53,404 bases of DNA, taken from assembly GCF_900167555.1 (NCBI RefSeq), contig NZ_FUYF01000015.1, positions 1-53,404 of the forward strand, given 5' to 3'. Shown piece by piece: positions 42,919 through 51,562 of the stretch. The stretch's first letter is position 1. Each line of letters starts with the position of its first letter. The position numbers and the translations under genes were made by a program. This stretch comes from Gemmiger formicilis (GTDB taxonomy: Bacteria; Bacillota; Clostridia; Oscillospirales; Ruminococcaceae). Below the pieces are notes generated by a model. That model worked only from the letters and a program-made list of their open reading frames with translations, had not been told where the DNA came from and ran no database searches.

Positions 42919-43023
42919 GTACGGGAATCGAACAGCCCGTGCCCCGCGTCCGCGTCCCGCGGGGCAAAAACAGCCCCGCGGGCTGTTTTTAGGGCGCGGG
43001 AGATGGACGGGAGGGTCACCAAA
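42919..43023. other. tRNA-Glu fragments (inverted T arm and direct 3' end)
   Basis: GTACGGGAATCGAAC (42919-42933) is the exact reverse complement of the T-arm part of tRNA-Glu. GGGTCACCAAA (43013-43023) repeats its 3' end in direct orientation. Between them an AAAACAGCC/GGGCTGTTTT hairpin (about 42967-42990) is present. This looks like a remnant of integration or rearrangement at the tRNA gene. No gene is seen here. Confidence 0.5.
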
Positions 43024-43056
43024 GGGGCTGTTGTACATCCCCTCGTTTTCTTTTGC

Positions 43057-43695
43057 CTATTCCTTCGGCCTGACCACCGTTACGGTACACTGCGCTGTAA
43101 AACCGCCGCAGTCGGCGGTCAGGGTCGTGGTGCCGTAATTCACGGGGACGAGCCAGGAGCCGTCGAAGCGGGCGATGCGCTCGTCGGCGATGTGATAGGT
43201 CACGGCGGGGTGGTCGGTGGTGTCCTCCGGCAGAAGATGGCAGACTGCGCCGACGCGGCTGGCGTAGGCGTAGTCGGACTCGCGCGTGCCGTCGGCGGTG
43301 ATCCAGGTCACAAGCTCGTCGTCAAAATACAGCGTGTAGTCGTCCAAAGCGATGCCGCGCAGCGGGCTGGACACCTGCACCGGGCAGCTGGCGGAAATTT
43401 TCCCGTCGGCGCTTTGCAGCGTCAGGGTGGTCGAGCCGCCGCGCAGACCGGTCACAATGCCGCTGGGATCGACCTCGGCAATCGTGTCATCGGCCACAGA
43501 CCAGCGCCACTCGGTCAGGGCGGCGCGGCGGGGGCTGACCTCACGCCCGTCGGCATCCTCGTAGAGGACGGCGGTCTCGGCGGTCTGGGTCTTTTCGACC
43601 TGCACGGCGTCGGGTAGGGTCACGGCGGCCACCGGCGCACCGCAGGCCGTCAGGCCCAGCAGCAGGGCGGGCAGAACAAAAAACAGCGATTTCAT
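43057..43695 (-). CDS. Lipoprotein with bacterial Ig-like (Big_2) domains
   Basis: A 212-residue lipoprotein. The signal MKSLFFVLPALLLGLTAC ends in a lipobox (LTAC|G), so it should be anchored outside the membrane by a lipid. The mature part shows two Big_2-type segments: WSVADDTIAEVDPSGIVTGL with RGGSTTLTLQSADGKI, and YHIADERIARFDGSWLVPVN with YGTTTLTADCGGFTAQCTVTV. A possible degenerate module lies between them. The start 43695 has AAGGGGGC upstream and gives the signal peptide; the longer ORF start does not. Its function is unknown; such domains bind surfaces or hold cell-wall proteins. It is divergent from the metallopeptidase gene. Confidence 0.85.
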   Translation of the reverse strand: MKSLFFVLPALLLGLTACGAPVAAVTLPDAVQVEKTQTAETAVLYEDADGREVSPRRAALTEWRWSVADDTIAEVDPSGIVTGLRGGSTTLTLQSADGKISASCPVQVSSPLRGIALDDYTLYFDDELVTWITADGTRESDYAYASRVGAVCHLLPEDTTDHPAVTYHIADERIARFDGSWLVPVNYGTTTLTADCGGFTAQCTVTVVRPKE

Positions 43696-43749
43696 GCAAA
43701 AGCCCCCTTTTGGCAGTATCATACCACAATGCGCCGCCGCAGGCAACTG

Positions 43750-43778
43750 TTGCACTTTTGGGCAAATGCGTGTACAAT
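43750..43778 (+). promoter_or_regulatory. Promoter of the YgjP-like gene
   Basis: TTGCAC (43750-43755), spacer of 17, TACAAT (43773-43778), 33 bases before the start codon. Confidence 0.8.
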
Positions 43779-43811
43779 AAACTATATACTTTTGCAAAAG
43801 GGGGGCCGGGC

Positions 43812-44360
43812 ATGGAGCGGACGGCGGGCGGCATCACCTACACGCTGACGCGGCGGCGGGTGCGCAACATCAACCTGCGCGTGCGGGCCGACGGCAGTGT
43901 GGCGGCCAGTGCGTCGCCGCGGGTGCCTGCGGCTTATGTGGACGCCTTTGTCACGGCGCGGGCCGACTGGGTGCGCACCGCACAGGTGCGTGCCGCGGCC
44001 CGGCGCGAACGAGAGGCCGCCGAGGCCCCCGCGCTGCCGCCCAAGGCCGAGGCGCTGGCCTATATGCAGGCGCTGTGCCGGGCATACTATCCGCAATTCG
44101 CGGCGACCTGCCCGGGCGGCGCGATGCCCAAAATTGCGGTGCGTGACATGAACACCCGCTGGGGGTCGTGCAGTCTGCGCACCGGCACGCTGGCGTTTGC
44201 GCGGCGGCTCTGCACGATGCCGCTGCCCGCGCAGGAGTACGTTGTTGTGCACGAGTTCTGTCACTTTGCCCACCCCGACCACAGCCCGGCGTTCTGGGCC
44301 GCGGTGGCGGAGGTGCTGCCGGATTATAAGCAGCGGGAACGGATGCTGAAGCTGCGGTGA
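43812..44360 (+). CDS. YgjP-type M48-like zinc metallopeptidase domain protein
   Basis: A 182-residue member of the YgjP/DUF45 family (WLM/SprT-like metallopeptidase fold). The first part has ITYTLTRRRVRNINLRVRAD, typical of the family. The centre has MNTRWGSCSLRTGTLAFARR, and the zinc site is VVHEFCHFAHPDHSPAFWAA (HExxH with the second part HSPAFW), ending LPDYKQRERMLKL. The biological substrate is unknown. ATG 43812 follows the weak site AAGGGGGCCGGG. No signal peptide, so it acts in the cytosol. A half repeat lies between it and the flippase gene. Confidence 0.92.
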   Translation: MERTAGGITYTLTRRRVRNINLRVRADGSVAASASPRVPAAYVDAFVTARADWVRTAQVRAAARREREAAEAPALPPKAEALAYMQALCRAYYPQFAATCPGGAMPKIAVRDMNTRWGSCSLRTGTLAFARRLCTMPLPAQEYVVVHEFCHFAHPDHSPAFWAAVAEVLPDYKQRERMLKLR

Positions 44361-44407
44361 GAGCGGAAGTTTGCCGCGATTGCCCGTGAACGGGGTGCCG
44401 GCGGAAG

Positions 44408-44466
44408 GTTTGCCCTCATCCGACCTTCGCGTTCGCTCGGCCACCTTCCCCCGGAGGGGAAGGCTT
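44408..44466. repeat. Half copy of the CTTCCCC/ATGAGGG repeat
   Basis: Only the right half is present: TTTGCCCTCATCCGACC, a GCGTTCGC hairpin and CCTTCCCCCGGAGGGGAAGG. A small GCCTTCCCCCTCGGGGGAAGGC piece also lies at 45940-45961, before the nitroreductase. Confidence 0.75.
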
Positions 44467-44496
44467 CATACTCTACAAACAAGGGAGGTTCCCATC

Positions 44497-45930
44497 TTGC
44501 CGTCTCCACAGAAAAAATATACGACGCTGGTCAGCAATACGCTGCTGTTTGCCATCTCCAACTTCAGCTCCAAGCTGCTCAGCTTCTTCATCCGCCCGTA
44601 TCTGAGCTACGCGCTCGACTCGCCGGACGTTATGGGCGTGTCCAGCCTTTTGCAGCAGGCCACAAACCTGCTGATCCCGGTGGTCAGCCTTGGCGTGGCC
44701 TATGCGGTCATCCGGTTCGGGCTGGACAAAGCGACCAACAAATCCAGCGTCTTTGTCAACGGCGCGGCGACTATCGGGCTGGGCTTTGTGGTGCTGCTGC
44801 TGGCCATGCCGCTGGTGCGGCTCATCCCCAACGCTGCGGAGTACCTGGGCTTTTTGTACCTCTGCGTGCTGGCCAGCTGTATGAGAACGCTGTGTACCCA
44901 GTTCATCCGCTCGCGGATGCTGAACCGGCTGGTCGCCATAGACGGTGTGCTGACAACGCTGAGCCTGCTGCTCTACTACCTGCTGTTCCTGAGCGTCTTA
45001 AAAATGGGCGCTGCAGGCTTTTTGCTGGCAAACGCGCTGGCAGATTTGACATCCATGGTGTTTGTGTTCATTGCGGGCGGGTGCTGGCGGTACTTCAAGC
45101 CCAAGGCGTTTGACAAGACGCTGTGGAAGGAGATGCTGCGCTACTGCCTGCCGATGATCCCGGCGTCCATCAGCTTTTGGATCATCAACGCCAGCGACAT
45201 GTTCTTTGTGCAGGGCATGTGCGAGGGCTACGCGGGCCGCAGCGGCAACCACTGGGTCGGGCTGCTGTCGGCGGGGTACTTCCTGCCGCAGATCATCACG
45301 ATTTTGGGCAGCATCTTCTACGAGGCGTGGCAGCTCTCCGCCGTGACCGAGGAGACGGACCGCGAGGCGTTCTTCTCCAAGATATTCCGCGTGTATGCCA
45401 GCGTGCTGTTCTGCTGCGTGGCGGGCATCATCATGCTGTGCCAGCTGCTCATGCGGGTGTTCAAGGCTGAATATTTTGACGCCTGGACGTTTGTTCCGTT
45501 CCTGACGCTCTGCTCGATGCTGACCTGCCTGAACCAGTTCCTGAACAGCGTCTACGTCGTGTATAAACGGTCTACCGGCTCGCTGTTCACAATGCTGGCC
45601 GGTGCGGTGCTGAACCTGATTCTGAACTACCTGTTCATTTTGCAGTGGGGCCCGTGGGGCGTAACCCCGGCCAGCTTCCTGAGCCTGATGCTGGTGTTTT
45701 TGCTGCGCGCCTACTCGACCCGCGGTCTGCTGGAGATCGACTTCCACCCGGCGTGGCTTGTGCTGAATCTGGCGCTGGTGCTGGCGGAAATCTGGTGCAT
45801 GATGAACCTGACCCATTGGGCGCTGCCCGTCGTGGGCATCACCGCGGTGGTCTGCGTGCTGAACATCCGCGAGGTGCTGAGCATGCTGGATACGCTGATC
45901 GGGAAGTTTTTGAAGAAACGGAAAAATTGA
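44497..45930 (+). CDS. Polysaccharide flippase-like membrane protein (MOP superfamily)
   Basis: A 477-residue multi-pass protein, about 12-14 helices, of the oligosaccharide flippase group (Wzx/RfbX; MOP superfamily). It starts by reading KYTTLVSNTLLFAISNFSSK, which matches the family's first helix with its conserved Asn and Ser residues. FVQGMCEGYAGRSGNHWVGLL occupies the middle and FMILVKNVYVVYK-like text the second half (NQFLNSVYVVYKRSTGSLF). It should move lipid-linked glycans across the membrane. The start is TTG at 44497, 8 bases after GGAGG; the earlier ATG reads through a repeat. Its substrate is unknown, with no glycosyltransferase nearby. Confidence 0.88.
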   Translation: MPSPQKKYTTLVSNTLLFAISNFSSKLLSFFIRPYLSYALDSPDVMGVSSLLQQATNLLIPVVSLGVAYAVIRFGLDKATNKSSVFVNGAATIGLGFVVLLLAMPLVRLIPNAAEYLGFLYLCVLASCMRTLCTQFIRSRMLNRLVAIDGVLTTLSLLLYYLLFLSVLKMGAAGFLLANALADLTSMVFVFIAGGCWRYFKPKAFDKTLWKEMLRYCLPMIPASISFWIINASDMFFVQGMCEGYAGRSGNHWVGLLSAGYFLPQIITILGSIFYEAWQLSAVTEETDREAFFSKIFRVYASVLFCCVAGIIMLCQLLMRVFKAEYFDAWTFVPFLTLCSMLTCLNQFLNSVYVVYKRSTGSLFTMLAGAVLNLILNYLFILQWGPWGVTPASFLSLMLVFLLRAYSTRGLLEIDFHPAWLVLNLALVLAEIWCMMNLTHWALPVVGITAVVCVLNIREVLSMLDTLIGKFLKKRKN

Positions 45931-45976
45931 TTTTGATTTGCCTTCCCCCTCGGGGGAAGGCTTAAAGGAGCTTATT

Positions 45977-46726
45977 ATGGAAAACAACGCTATCCTCTCC
46001 GCCCTCTCCGCCCGCAAAAGCGTGCGGGTATTCACCACTGACCCCGTCACGCCGGACGAGCGGGCAGCCATCCTGAACGCGGCGTTCCAGGCACCGACGG
46101 CGGGCAACCAGCAGCTGTACACGATCCTGGACATCACCGACCCGGCGCTGAAGGCCACGCTGGCCGACCTGTGCGACCACCAGCCGTTCATTGCCGGTGC
46201 GCCGCTGGTGCTGGTGTTCCTGGCCGACTGCCGCCGCTGGCTCAACGCCTACCACGCCGCGGGCATCACGGACGCCCGCAAGCCCGGGGCAGGGGACTTG
46301 ATGCTGGCCGTGGCCGACACCTGCATTGCCGCCCAGAACGCCGTGGTCGCCGCCGAGTCTCTGGGCATCGGCAGCTGCTACATAGGCGACGTCCTCGAGA
46401 ATGCTGAGGCCATGCGCGACGCCCTGCACCTGCCGCAGTACGTTGTGCCCGCCTGTATGCTGGTGTTTGGCCGCCCCACGGAGCAGCAGCAGCGCCGCCC
46501 CAAGCCCGCCCGCTTTGCCGAGCAGGCCGTCGTCTGTGAGAATGTGTACACGGACCGCACGCCCGACGAGCTGCGCGCCGACTTTGCGGCGAAAGCCGCC
46601 GCCAACGGCCAGCTCGACTACGACTTTGACAAAGCCGTGCAGGCATTTTGCAAGCGCAAGTACGCGAGCGACTTTTCCCGGGAGATGACGAGAAGCGCAG
46701 AGATTTACTGGAAAGAGTTTTTGTGA
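45977..46726 (+). CDS. NADPH-dependent FMN nitroreductase
   Basis: A 249-residue flavin reductase of the nitroreductase superfamily, similar to NfsA/FRP types. FMN contacts are ALSARKSVRVFTTDPVTPDE, FQAPTAGNQQLYTILDI and the later ESLGIGSCYIGDVLENAEAM, plus VVPACMLVFGRP. The C-terminus continues FSREMTRSAEIYWKEFL. It should reduce nitroaromatics, quinones or flavins with NADPH; the real substrate is not known. ATG 45977 has AAAGGAGC upstream. It lies 46 bases after the flippase with a small hairpin between, so it may be co-transcribed. Confidence 0.92.
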   Translation: MENNAILSALSARKSVRVFTTDPVTPDERAAILNAAFQAPTAGNQQLYTILDITDPALKATLADLCDHQPFIAGAPLVLVFLADCRRWLNAYHAAGITDARKPGAGDLMLAVADTCIAAQNAVVAAESLGIGSCYIGDVLENAEAMRDALHLPQYVVPACMLVFGRPTEQQQRRPKPARFAEQAVVCENVYTDRTPDELRADFAAKAAANGQLDYDFDKAVQAFCKRKYASDFSREMTRSAEIYWKEFL

Positions 46727-46738
46727 TTGGCAGAGAAC

Positions 46739-46800
46739 GCAGGGGCGAATCCCATATCCACCCGGGAGCGTTGCCGCTGCCGCCGCACCCCTGCAATCTC
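46739..46800. repeat. Degenerate GTAGGG-type palindrome
   Basis: CAGGGGCGAATCCCATATCC and CACCCCTGCAATCTCTAC are remnants of a repeat that has lost its exact symmetry. Confidence 0.5.
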
Positions 46801-46813
46801 TACAAATAAACCA

Positions 46814-46858
46814 CCCCCACCCAACCGTAGATGTTCTGCGGCTGGGTGGGGGCTTTCT
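46814..46858. terminator. Convergent terminator
   Basis: CCCCCACCCA/TGGGTGGGGG stem with an inner CCG/CGG pair, between the convergent nitroreductase and pilin-like genes. The T-tracts are short on both sides. Confidence 0.75.
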
Positions 46859-49503
46859 TATTGATTGAGGGTGAAATTATATATATTTTGATTTTTATCC
46901 TGTAGTTTATGCTCTAGCGTAGTAAAGTTTTCATTGCTGAGAAAATCAGAGGTAAGAGGTAAATCCTTGTCACCGATATAGACATATACTTTTTTGTTCT
47001 TTTTATCGTCAGGAACTCCGTCCCCATAATTATCAGGAATAATAATGTCACCTTTTTTGAGTGTTACATTTTGCTCACTATAAAGATAAGCCTTGCCCGT
47101 AAGGGGAACAATATAGTCGGCTGCTTTTTTATCGGATTTTTTTTCATTGAGATAATTGCTTAAAAATGTCATGGGATCGGGAGCATTATTCAGTTCAGGA
47201 GAATCAACTTTTTTATAGTCATCACGCTTGTTATTCGAAATATTATAGGTATAGTCCGAATTCTTAGCATAATTGTAGTAAGCGATACCCTTCCAGCAAA
47301 TAATTTCACCGCCACTAAAACTGATTTCATTATCCGTAGTGAGTTTGTGTGCCCAGTTATTTGCCTGATTAAAAGTGACCTTGTCGAACTTTATATCAGA
47401 TTTATCCTCACTTGAGTTATGGTCAATCATAGAGACAGTAAAAGTATCCGCGTCTGACGGAACTGTGAAAGTAATCTTTTCAGCTTTTGTGTAATGCTGT
47501 GGTGGGGTTTGCTCCTCTAATACATAGGTCTTCCCACGGCGGAGTTGTACAACATAGTAAGGAGCGGAGGTAGTGGTAAAAGATTGATAACTAGACAATT
47601 GGGGAGTACCGCCGCCGCCACTGTCAAAGCCAAGAAGAATATGATTCCCATCTTTAGAGCTGAGAACAAGGGTTGCGTCGGATACGGCATTACCGGCGTC
47701 ATCAATTTTGTACAGATAGGTGGTGCAGGTCAATTTCTTGCTGTTGACAACATGAATAATATCACCATTATCTCCATACTGCTCAACACGGCCCCATTCA
47801 CCGTAATCATGGTTATAAATATTTAGCTTAAACCATGTATTATGGGCAGCGGTCTGTCGCCCGGGCGTTTTCATGTATGCATCCGGATACGGGCTGAAAT
47901 TAAAAGCAAGAGAGCAGTTGACGCCACTCTGATATCCGGTAGGTGCAGTAACTTCGATGAGTTTATAAGTTTTTGCACTATCCAGATAAACAAGGTCAGT
48001 CATGCCATCTCCGGAATTAAGCTGCAGAGGAACAAAGCAATAACCCTGTGAATTACTTCTTAGATTCTTAAAAATGACGTTCCCTGATGTGTCTGTGATG
48101 TTAAAGAAAGCATCAGCAAGGGGATGATTTTCTGCATCGGTTGTTAGAATTTTTACAACGGCAGTGGGAAAGTACTGCAGGGTAATCACATTGCCTTCTG
48201 CAAAAGTACCGTTCGTATTGCCGCCGAAAACAAAGTTACTAAAGGTACAGCCGAGGTATTTGCCGCTATTATAAGATTTGTTGATTTCGATGGTGAAAGA
48301 TTCCGTTTTTAGGGGCTGATATCCCGGTATAGGGTCTTTTTCTGTAATGGTAAAATTGTTTACCCATGTGGGTAACTGACCGGCAACAATGGGTTTGCCC
48401 GATGCTTTATCATAAATCTCAAAAGGAATATTGCCGTTAGCATCAGTAGTGACTTCGTAGGTAATCTTAGGGTCGGGAACCGTTACAGTGTATGTTTTAT
48501 TGGCAAAATTACTGGAAGACCCTGTTACGACATCCTGTAAATGGATAAAGACTTTGTCATCCTTTGTAGGATCCAACTTTTCATCTTCCATGGTGATGCT
48601 GTTTCCGGTAGCAGATACTCCAGAATCGCCGCTCAAGGTCAATGTTTCACCGTTCTTTGTAATGAAAAACGAAATATCTTTTGCAAGAGCATAATTTCCG
48701 GGAGCTGAAGTTTCGCGCAGCACATAATTACCAACCGGCAAACTAACGGAATACCCTGAACTGCTGGTTGACGAAGTCCAAGAAGCAACCTCCGTACCAT
48801 CTTTAAGAATCTGTAGCTTTGCATCGCCAAGTGGAATCTTGGTGGTGGCGTCTACTTTTAAAATCGTAACCCCTAAGAGAGTTGGTTCTGGGCCCGGTGC
48901 AGGCTCCGGGTTGGGGTTTGGTTCCGGTTTGGTATCATCAGGCTTTGGAACAACGATGCTGTCAATACTTCCGTCCACACGCGCATTCGTTCCGGTGGCC
49001 GTGTATACGACCTGTATCCCATCGGCGCTGGTATACACTAAGTATAAAACCTGCCCGCTGGCGTTGCAGGTCATCCCCTGCACGGTGCCCTTGACCCCGG
49101 CATCTGCCGCAATCGTGGTCGTGGCAATACTGCCCGCAGGCGGGCTTGCCACATCCAGCAGATACTGCCCGCTGCCCTCGGTCAAGGCGACCTTGCCGCC
49201 TGTGACCTCGGGTGCGTTTGCTTCTAATGGGCCTGCCCAGCTTGTCAGGGCATCTGCACCATCGCTTTTTCCCGTTATCGATGCGTTCTGCACCAGGGCG
49301 TAGTTCTGCGCACCCTGCCGGGTCGCCGTCATCACACACGCCTGCGTCTCGCTGACGGCCTGCTTTTCCTTGGCGCTGTCAATGTACCCGGTCAGCGCCG
49401 GGACGGCAAAGGCCGCCAGCACGCCCAGAATCACCAATACCACGATCAGCTCCACCAGCGTGAAGCCGCTGCGGCTGCGCGGGGTTTGTTTCAGACCTGT
49501 CAT
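46858..49503 (-). CDS. Type IV pilin-like N-terminus fused to Cna-B/SpaA-like domains
   Basis: An 881-residue protein. It starts MTGLKQTPRSRSGFTLVELI; GFTLVELIVVLVILGVLAAF is the class III prepilin cleavage/methylation site and N-terminal helix. A short pseudopilin globular part runs to about residue 190, then a Pro/Glu linker (PNPNPEPAPGPEP, about 197-209). From about 212 there are several SpaA/Cna-B-like modules: LKVDATTKIPLGDAKLQILK with YVLRETSAPGNYALA, then VVKILTTDAENHPLADAFFN with YKLIEVTAPTGYQ, and YLYKIDDAGNAVSDATLVLS with YVLEEQTPPQHYTKAE. No LPxTG sorting signal is visible at the end. The N-terminal 200 codons are GC-rich, the rest AT-rich. GAGGAGG precedes the start. It follows the LTA-synthase-like gene by 15 bases. 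Confidence 0.85.
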   Translation of the reverse strand: MTGLKQTPRSRSGFTLVELIVVLVILGVLAAFAVPALTGYIDSAKEKQAVSETQACVMTATRQGAQNYALVQNASITGKSDGADALTSWAGPLEANAPEVTGGKVALTEGSGQYLLDVASPPAGSIATTTIAADAGVKGTVQGMTCNASGQVLYLVYTSADGIQVVYTATGTNARVDGSIDSIVVPKPDDTKPEPNPNPEPAPGPEPTLLGVTILKVDATTKIPLGDAKLQILKDGTEVASWTSSTSSSGYSVSLPVGNYVLRETSAPGNYALAKDISFFITKNGETLTLSGDSGVSATGNSITMEDEKLDPTKDDKVFIHLQDVVTGSSSNFANKTYTVTVPDPKITYEVTTDANGNIPFEIYDKASGKPIVAGQLPTWVNNFTITEKDPIPGYQPLKTESFTIEINKSYNSGKYLGCTFSNFVFGGNTNGTFAEGNVITLQYFPTAVVKILTTDAENHPLADAFFNITDTSGNVIFKNLRSNSQGYCFVPLQLNSGDGMTDLVYLDSAKTYKLIEVTAPTGYQSGVNCSLAFNFSPYPDAYMKTPGRQTAAHNTWFKLNIYNHDYGEWGRVEQYGDNGDIIHVVNSKKLTCTTYLYKIDDAGNAVSDATLVLSSKDGNHILLGFDSGGGGTPQLSSYQSFTTTSAPYYVVQLRRGKTYVLEEQTPPQHYTKAEKITFTVPSDADTFTVSMIDHNSSEDKSDIKFDKVTFNQANNWAHKLTTDNEISFSGGEIICWKGIAYYNYAKNSDYTYNISNNKRDDYKKVDSPELNNAPDPMTFLSNYLNEKKSDKKAADYIVPLTGKAYLYSEQNVTLKKGDIIIPDNYGDGVPDDKKNKKVYVYIGDKDLPLTSDFLSNENFTTLEHKLQDKNQNIYNFTLNQ

Positions 49504-49518
49504 AGGGATGCCTCCTCT

Positions 49519-51405
49519 TTATTCGGCGGGGTCAAAAATGCTCTGGTCGCGCTTGGCGTGCGCGCCGATGTTGTTGTATTCCAGCATCAGATACCCCTTG
49601 GCCCACTCGTCCAGCGCGAGGTCTGCACCGTACTCGGCTGTGCTGCCGTCCACCTTCATGTAGTCGTTGGCGGCGGTCACAACGGGGGTGTTGTGCTTCA
49701 TTTCCAGCAGGTACTCGTAGTAGTCGCTCAGGGGCAGACCCGCCTGCTGCAGCAGGGTGGGGGTCAGCATGACCATGTCCATGCGGTTCAGCGGGTCGGT
49801 GGTGCTGGTGGCGGCTGCTGTGTGCTCCAGCGGGTAGTTGGCCCAGATGAAAAACGGCGTGCTGCGCTCCAAAATCTGCAGCTCGTTGTCGGTTTCGGCA
49901 AAGCTGGGGTCGGCCACATGGCCCACAAAGCTGGGCGCGTGGTCACCGGCCATGGCCACAATGACCTTGCGGCCCGTCTTTTCGTACTGCGCGGTAAAGT
50001 AATCGCACAGCTCCTGCACGGCGGCGTCGGTCTTTTTGATGCAGCTCAGGTACTCGTCCATCAGCGCATCGTAGTCGCCGTAGTCGGTGGCGGCGTGGAC
50101 AATATCCAGCGACGCATCGTTCATATCGTAGTCGCCGTGGCTCTGGATGGACACCAGGAAGCTGAACCGCGGCTTGTCCTCCGGCATGGCCTCGTACATC
50201 GTTTCCCAGTCGCGGTAGGTGGCCGAGTCGGTCTGGTACGGGCGGTCTCCGTAGGTCTCCTGCGTGGTAAAATCGCTCTGGAAATGGGTCTCGTCAAAGC
50301 CCAGCGCCAGCCAGGCGGAGTCGCGGCGGTAGTTGGAGTTCGTGTAGGGGTGGGCGGCCATCGTGGAGTAGCCCAGACCCTTGAGGTAGCTGACAACGCT
50401 GTTGGCGTTGTACAGGTTCAGCCAGTTGAACGGCGTGATGCTGGGCATCAGGATCAGCGAGTTGGAGGTCAGCATCTCGTACTCGGTGGAGTTTGTGCCG
50501 CCGCCCACATGGGGGCTGATCGTGTGGCCGTAGACCGAGTTGGGCAGGTTCTTGGTGACCGGCATGATGTCGGTGTCGGCCTGCAGGTCGGTGACAAGGT
50601 CAAAGTCGTAGAAGCTTTCGGACAGGATCAGCACAATGTCGGGGTAGTCCTCGGCGCTCTCGGGACTGGCAGGGGCGATGTAGTCGTCGGCCTTGCGGGC
50701 GGTGTTCACCGCCGCGGCGTCGTTGTAGTTCTCCGGCTCAATGACCGGGTCGGCCATCAGGCTGGTGGCCTCAATCGTCCCGGCCAGATAGCCGTAGGTG
50801 TAGTAGGTGTTCTGCCACGCCCAGCCGTAGGTCGTCTTGGGCTTGATGGTCACGGGGCCGAAGTAGCCGAAGAACATGACCAGAAACACGCCCAGTGCGC
50901 TGCCCGCCGCCCGCACGCCGCGGGCCTTCCAGCCGGCGCGCTTAGGCGCACCCTTGACCAGCTGCGCCTGCACGAACACAATCGCCAGAATCGGCAGGTA
51001 GAGCAGCACGATCTTCACAACGTCCTGCGTGATTTTCAGGGTGTAGCTGCCCATGACCTCAGCGGCGGTGCCGAGGTTCAAAATGTCCTGGGGCATCAGC
51101 GCCGAGCCGTGCAGGTCGCGGGTGTAGTAGTTGATGAGCGCAATGAGGGTGAACACCGCGCCCGAAATGCCCGTTGCGCGGCTCCATTTGCCGAGCAGCG
51201 CAAACAAAATCAGCGTCAGGCAAAAGGCGGTCAGCGCATTGAGCGGCGCGTAGAGCGGCCATTGAAGCTGCAAAAAGCTCTCGGTCACGCCGTCGGACAG
51301 CTCCAGCTGATAGCGGGAGATGAACCCCACCGCCACCGCCAGCAGGCAGGGGAGCACCCCCTGCAAGAGAAATTTCTTCCAGTTAAAGTTTTTCAAATGC
51401 TGCAT
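49519..51405 (-). CDS. Lipoteichoic-acid-synthase-like sulfatase family protein
   Basis: A 628-residue membrane enzyme with the LtaS layout. There are five to six helices within residues 1-190, then an outer sulfatase-fold domain beginning DIVLILSESFYDFDLVTD. The likely nucleophile region is GGGTNSTEYEMLTSN (Thr at about 305, close to Thr300 of LtaS). Later metal-binding motifs include the PYTNSNYRRDSAW region and AMAGDHAPSFVGH. LtaS-type enzymes transfer glycerol phosphate from phosphatidylglycerol to build lipoteichoic acid or related polymers; the exact product here is inferred. The ATG at 51405 has no strong Shine-Dalgarno. An extended -10 lies 56 bases upstream. The pilin-like gene follows in the same operon. 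Confidence 0.85.
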   Translation of the reverse strand: MQHLKNFNWKKFLLQGVLPCLLAVAVGFISRYQLELSDGVTESFLQLQWPLYAPLNALTAFCLTLILFALLGKWSRATGISGAVFTLIALINYYTRDLHGSALMPQDILNLGTAAEVMGSYTLKITQDVVKIVLLYLPILAIVFVQAQLVKGAPKRAGWKARGVRAAGSALGVFLVMFFGYFGPVTIKPKTTYGWAWQNTYYTYGYLAGTIEATSLMADPVIEPENYNDAAAVNTARKADDYIAPASPESAEDYPDIVLILSESFYDFDLVTDLQADTDIMPVTKNLPNSVYGHTISPHVGGGTNSTEYEMLTSNSLILMPSITPFNWLNLYNANSVVSYLKGLGYSTMAAHPYTNSNYRRDSAWLALGFDETHFQSDFTTQETYGDRPYQTDSATYRDWETMYEAMPEDKPRFSFLVSIQSHGDYDMNDASLDIVHAATDYGDYDALMDEYLSCIKKTDAAVQELCDYFTAQYEKTGRKVIVAMAGDHAPSFVGHVADPSFAETDNELQILERSTPFFIWANYPLEHTAAATSTTDPLNRMDMVMLTPTLLQQAGLPLSDYYEYLLEMKHNTPVVTAANDYMKVDGSTAEYGADLALDEWAKGYLMLEYNNIGAHAKRDQSIFDPAE

Positions 51406-51460
51406 AGGTGATGAATAAATACCTTTCTCTGTAAATTTTGTACATAACTATACATAATAT

Positions 51461-51469
51461 ATTATAACA
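51461..51469 (-). promoter_or_regulatory. Extended -10 promoter for the LTA-synthase-like gene
   Basis: On the minus strand TGTTATAAT (complement of 51461-51469) in a very AT-rich stretch. No consensus -35 at 17 bases. Confidence 0.6.
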
Positions 51470-51477
51470 CGACACCA

Positions 51478-51511
51478 CAAAAAAAGAAAGAGGTGCAAGC
51501 AGCACCTCTTT
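51478..51511 (-). terminator. Minus-strand terminator downstream of coaX
   Basis: AAAGAGGTGC/GCACCTCTTT stem with 5-base loop and seven T on the minus strand. It ends any transcript reading through the repeats from coaX. Confidence 0.87.
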
Positions 51512-51562
51512 GGATATAGAATGATGTTTGTCCGGAATACGGATAGTACAATACGCCCTGCC

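Noticed and set aside
42895-43617. A 240-residue plus-strand frame after tRNA-Glu
   Set aside because: It runs through tRNA remnants and then antisense to the lipoprotein gene; no start signal.
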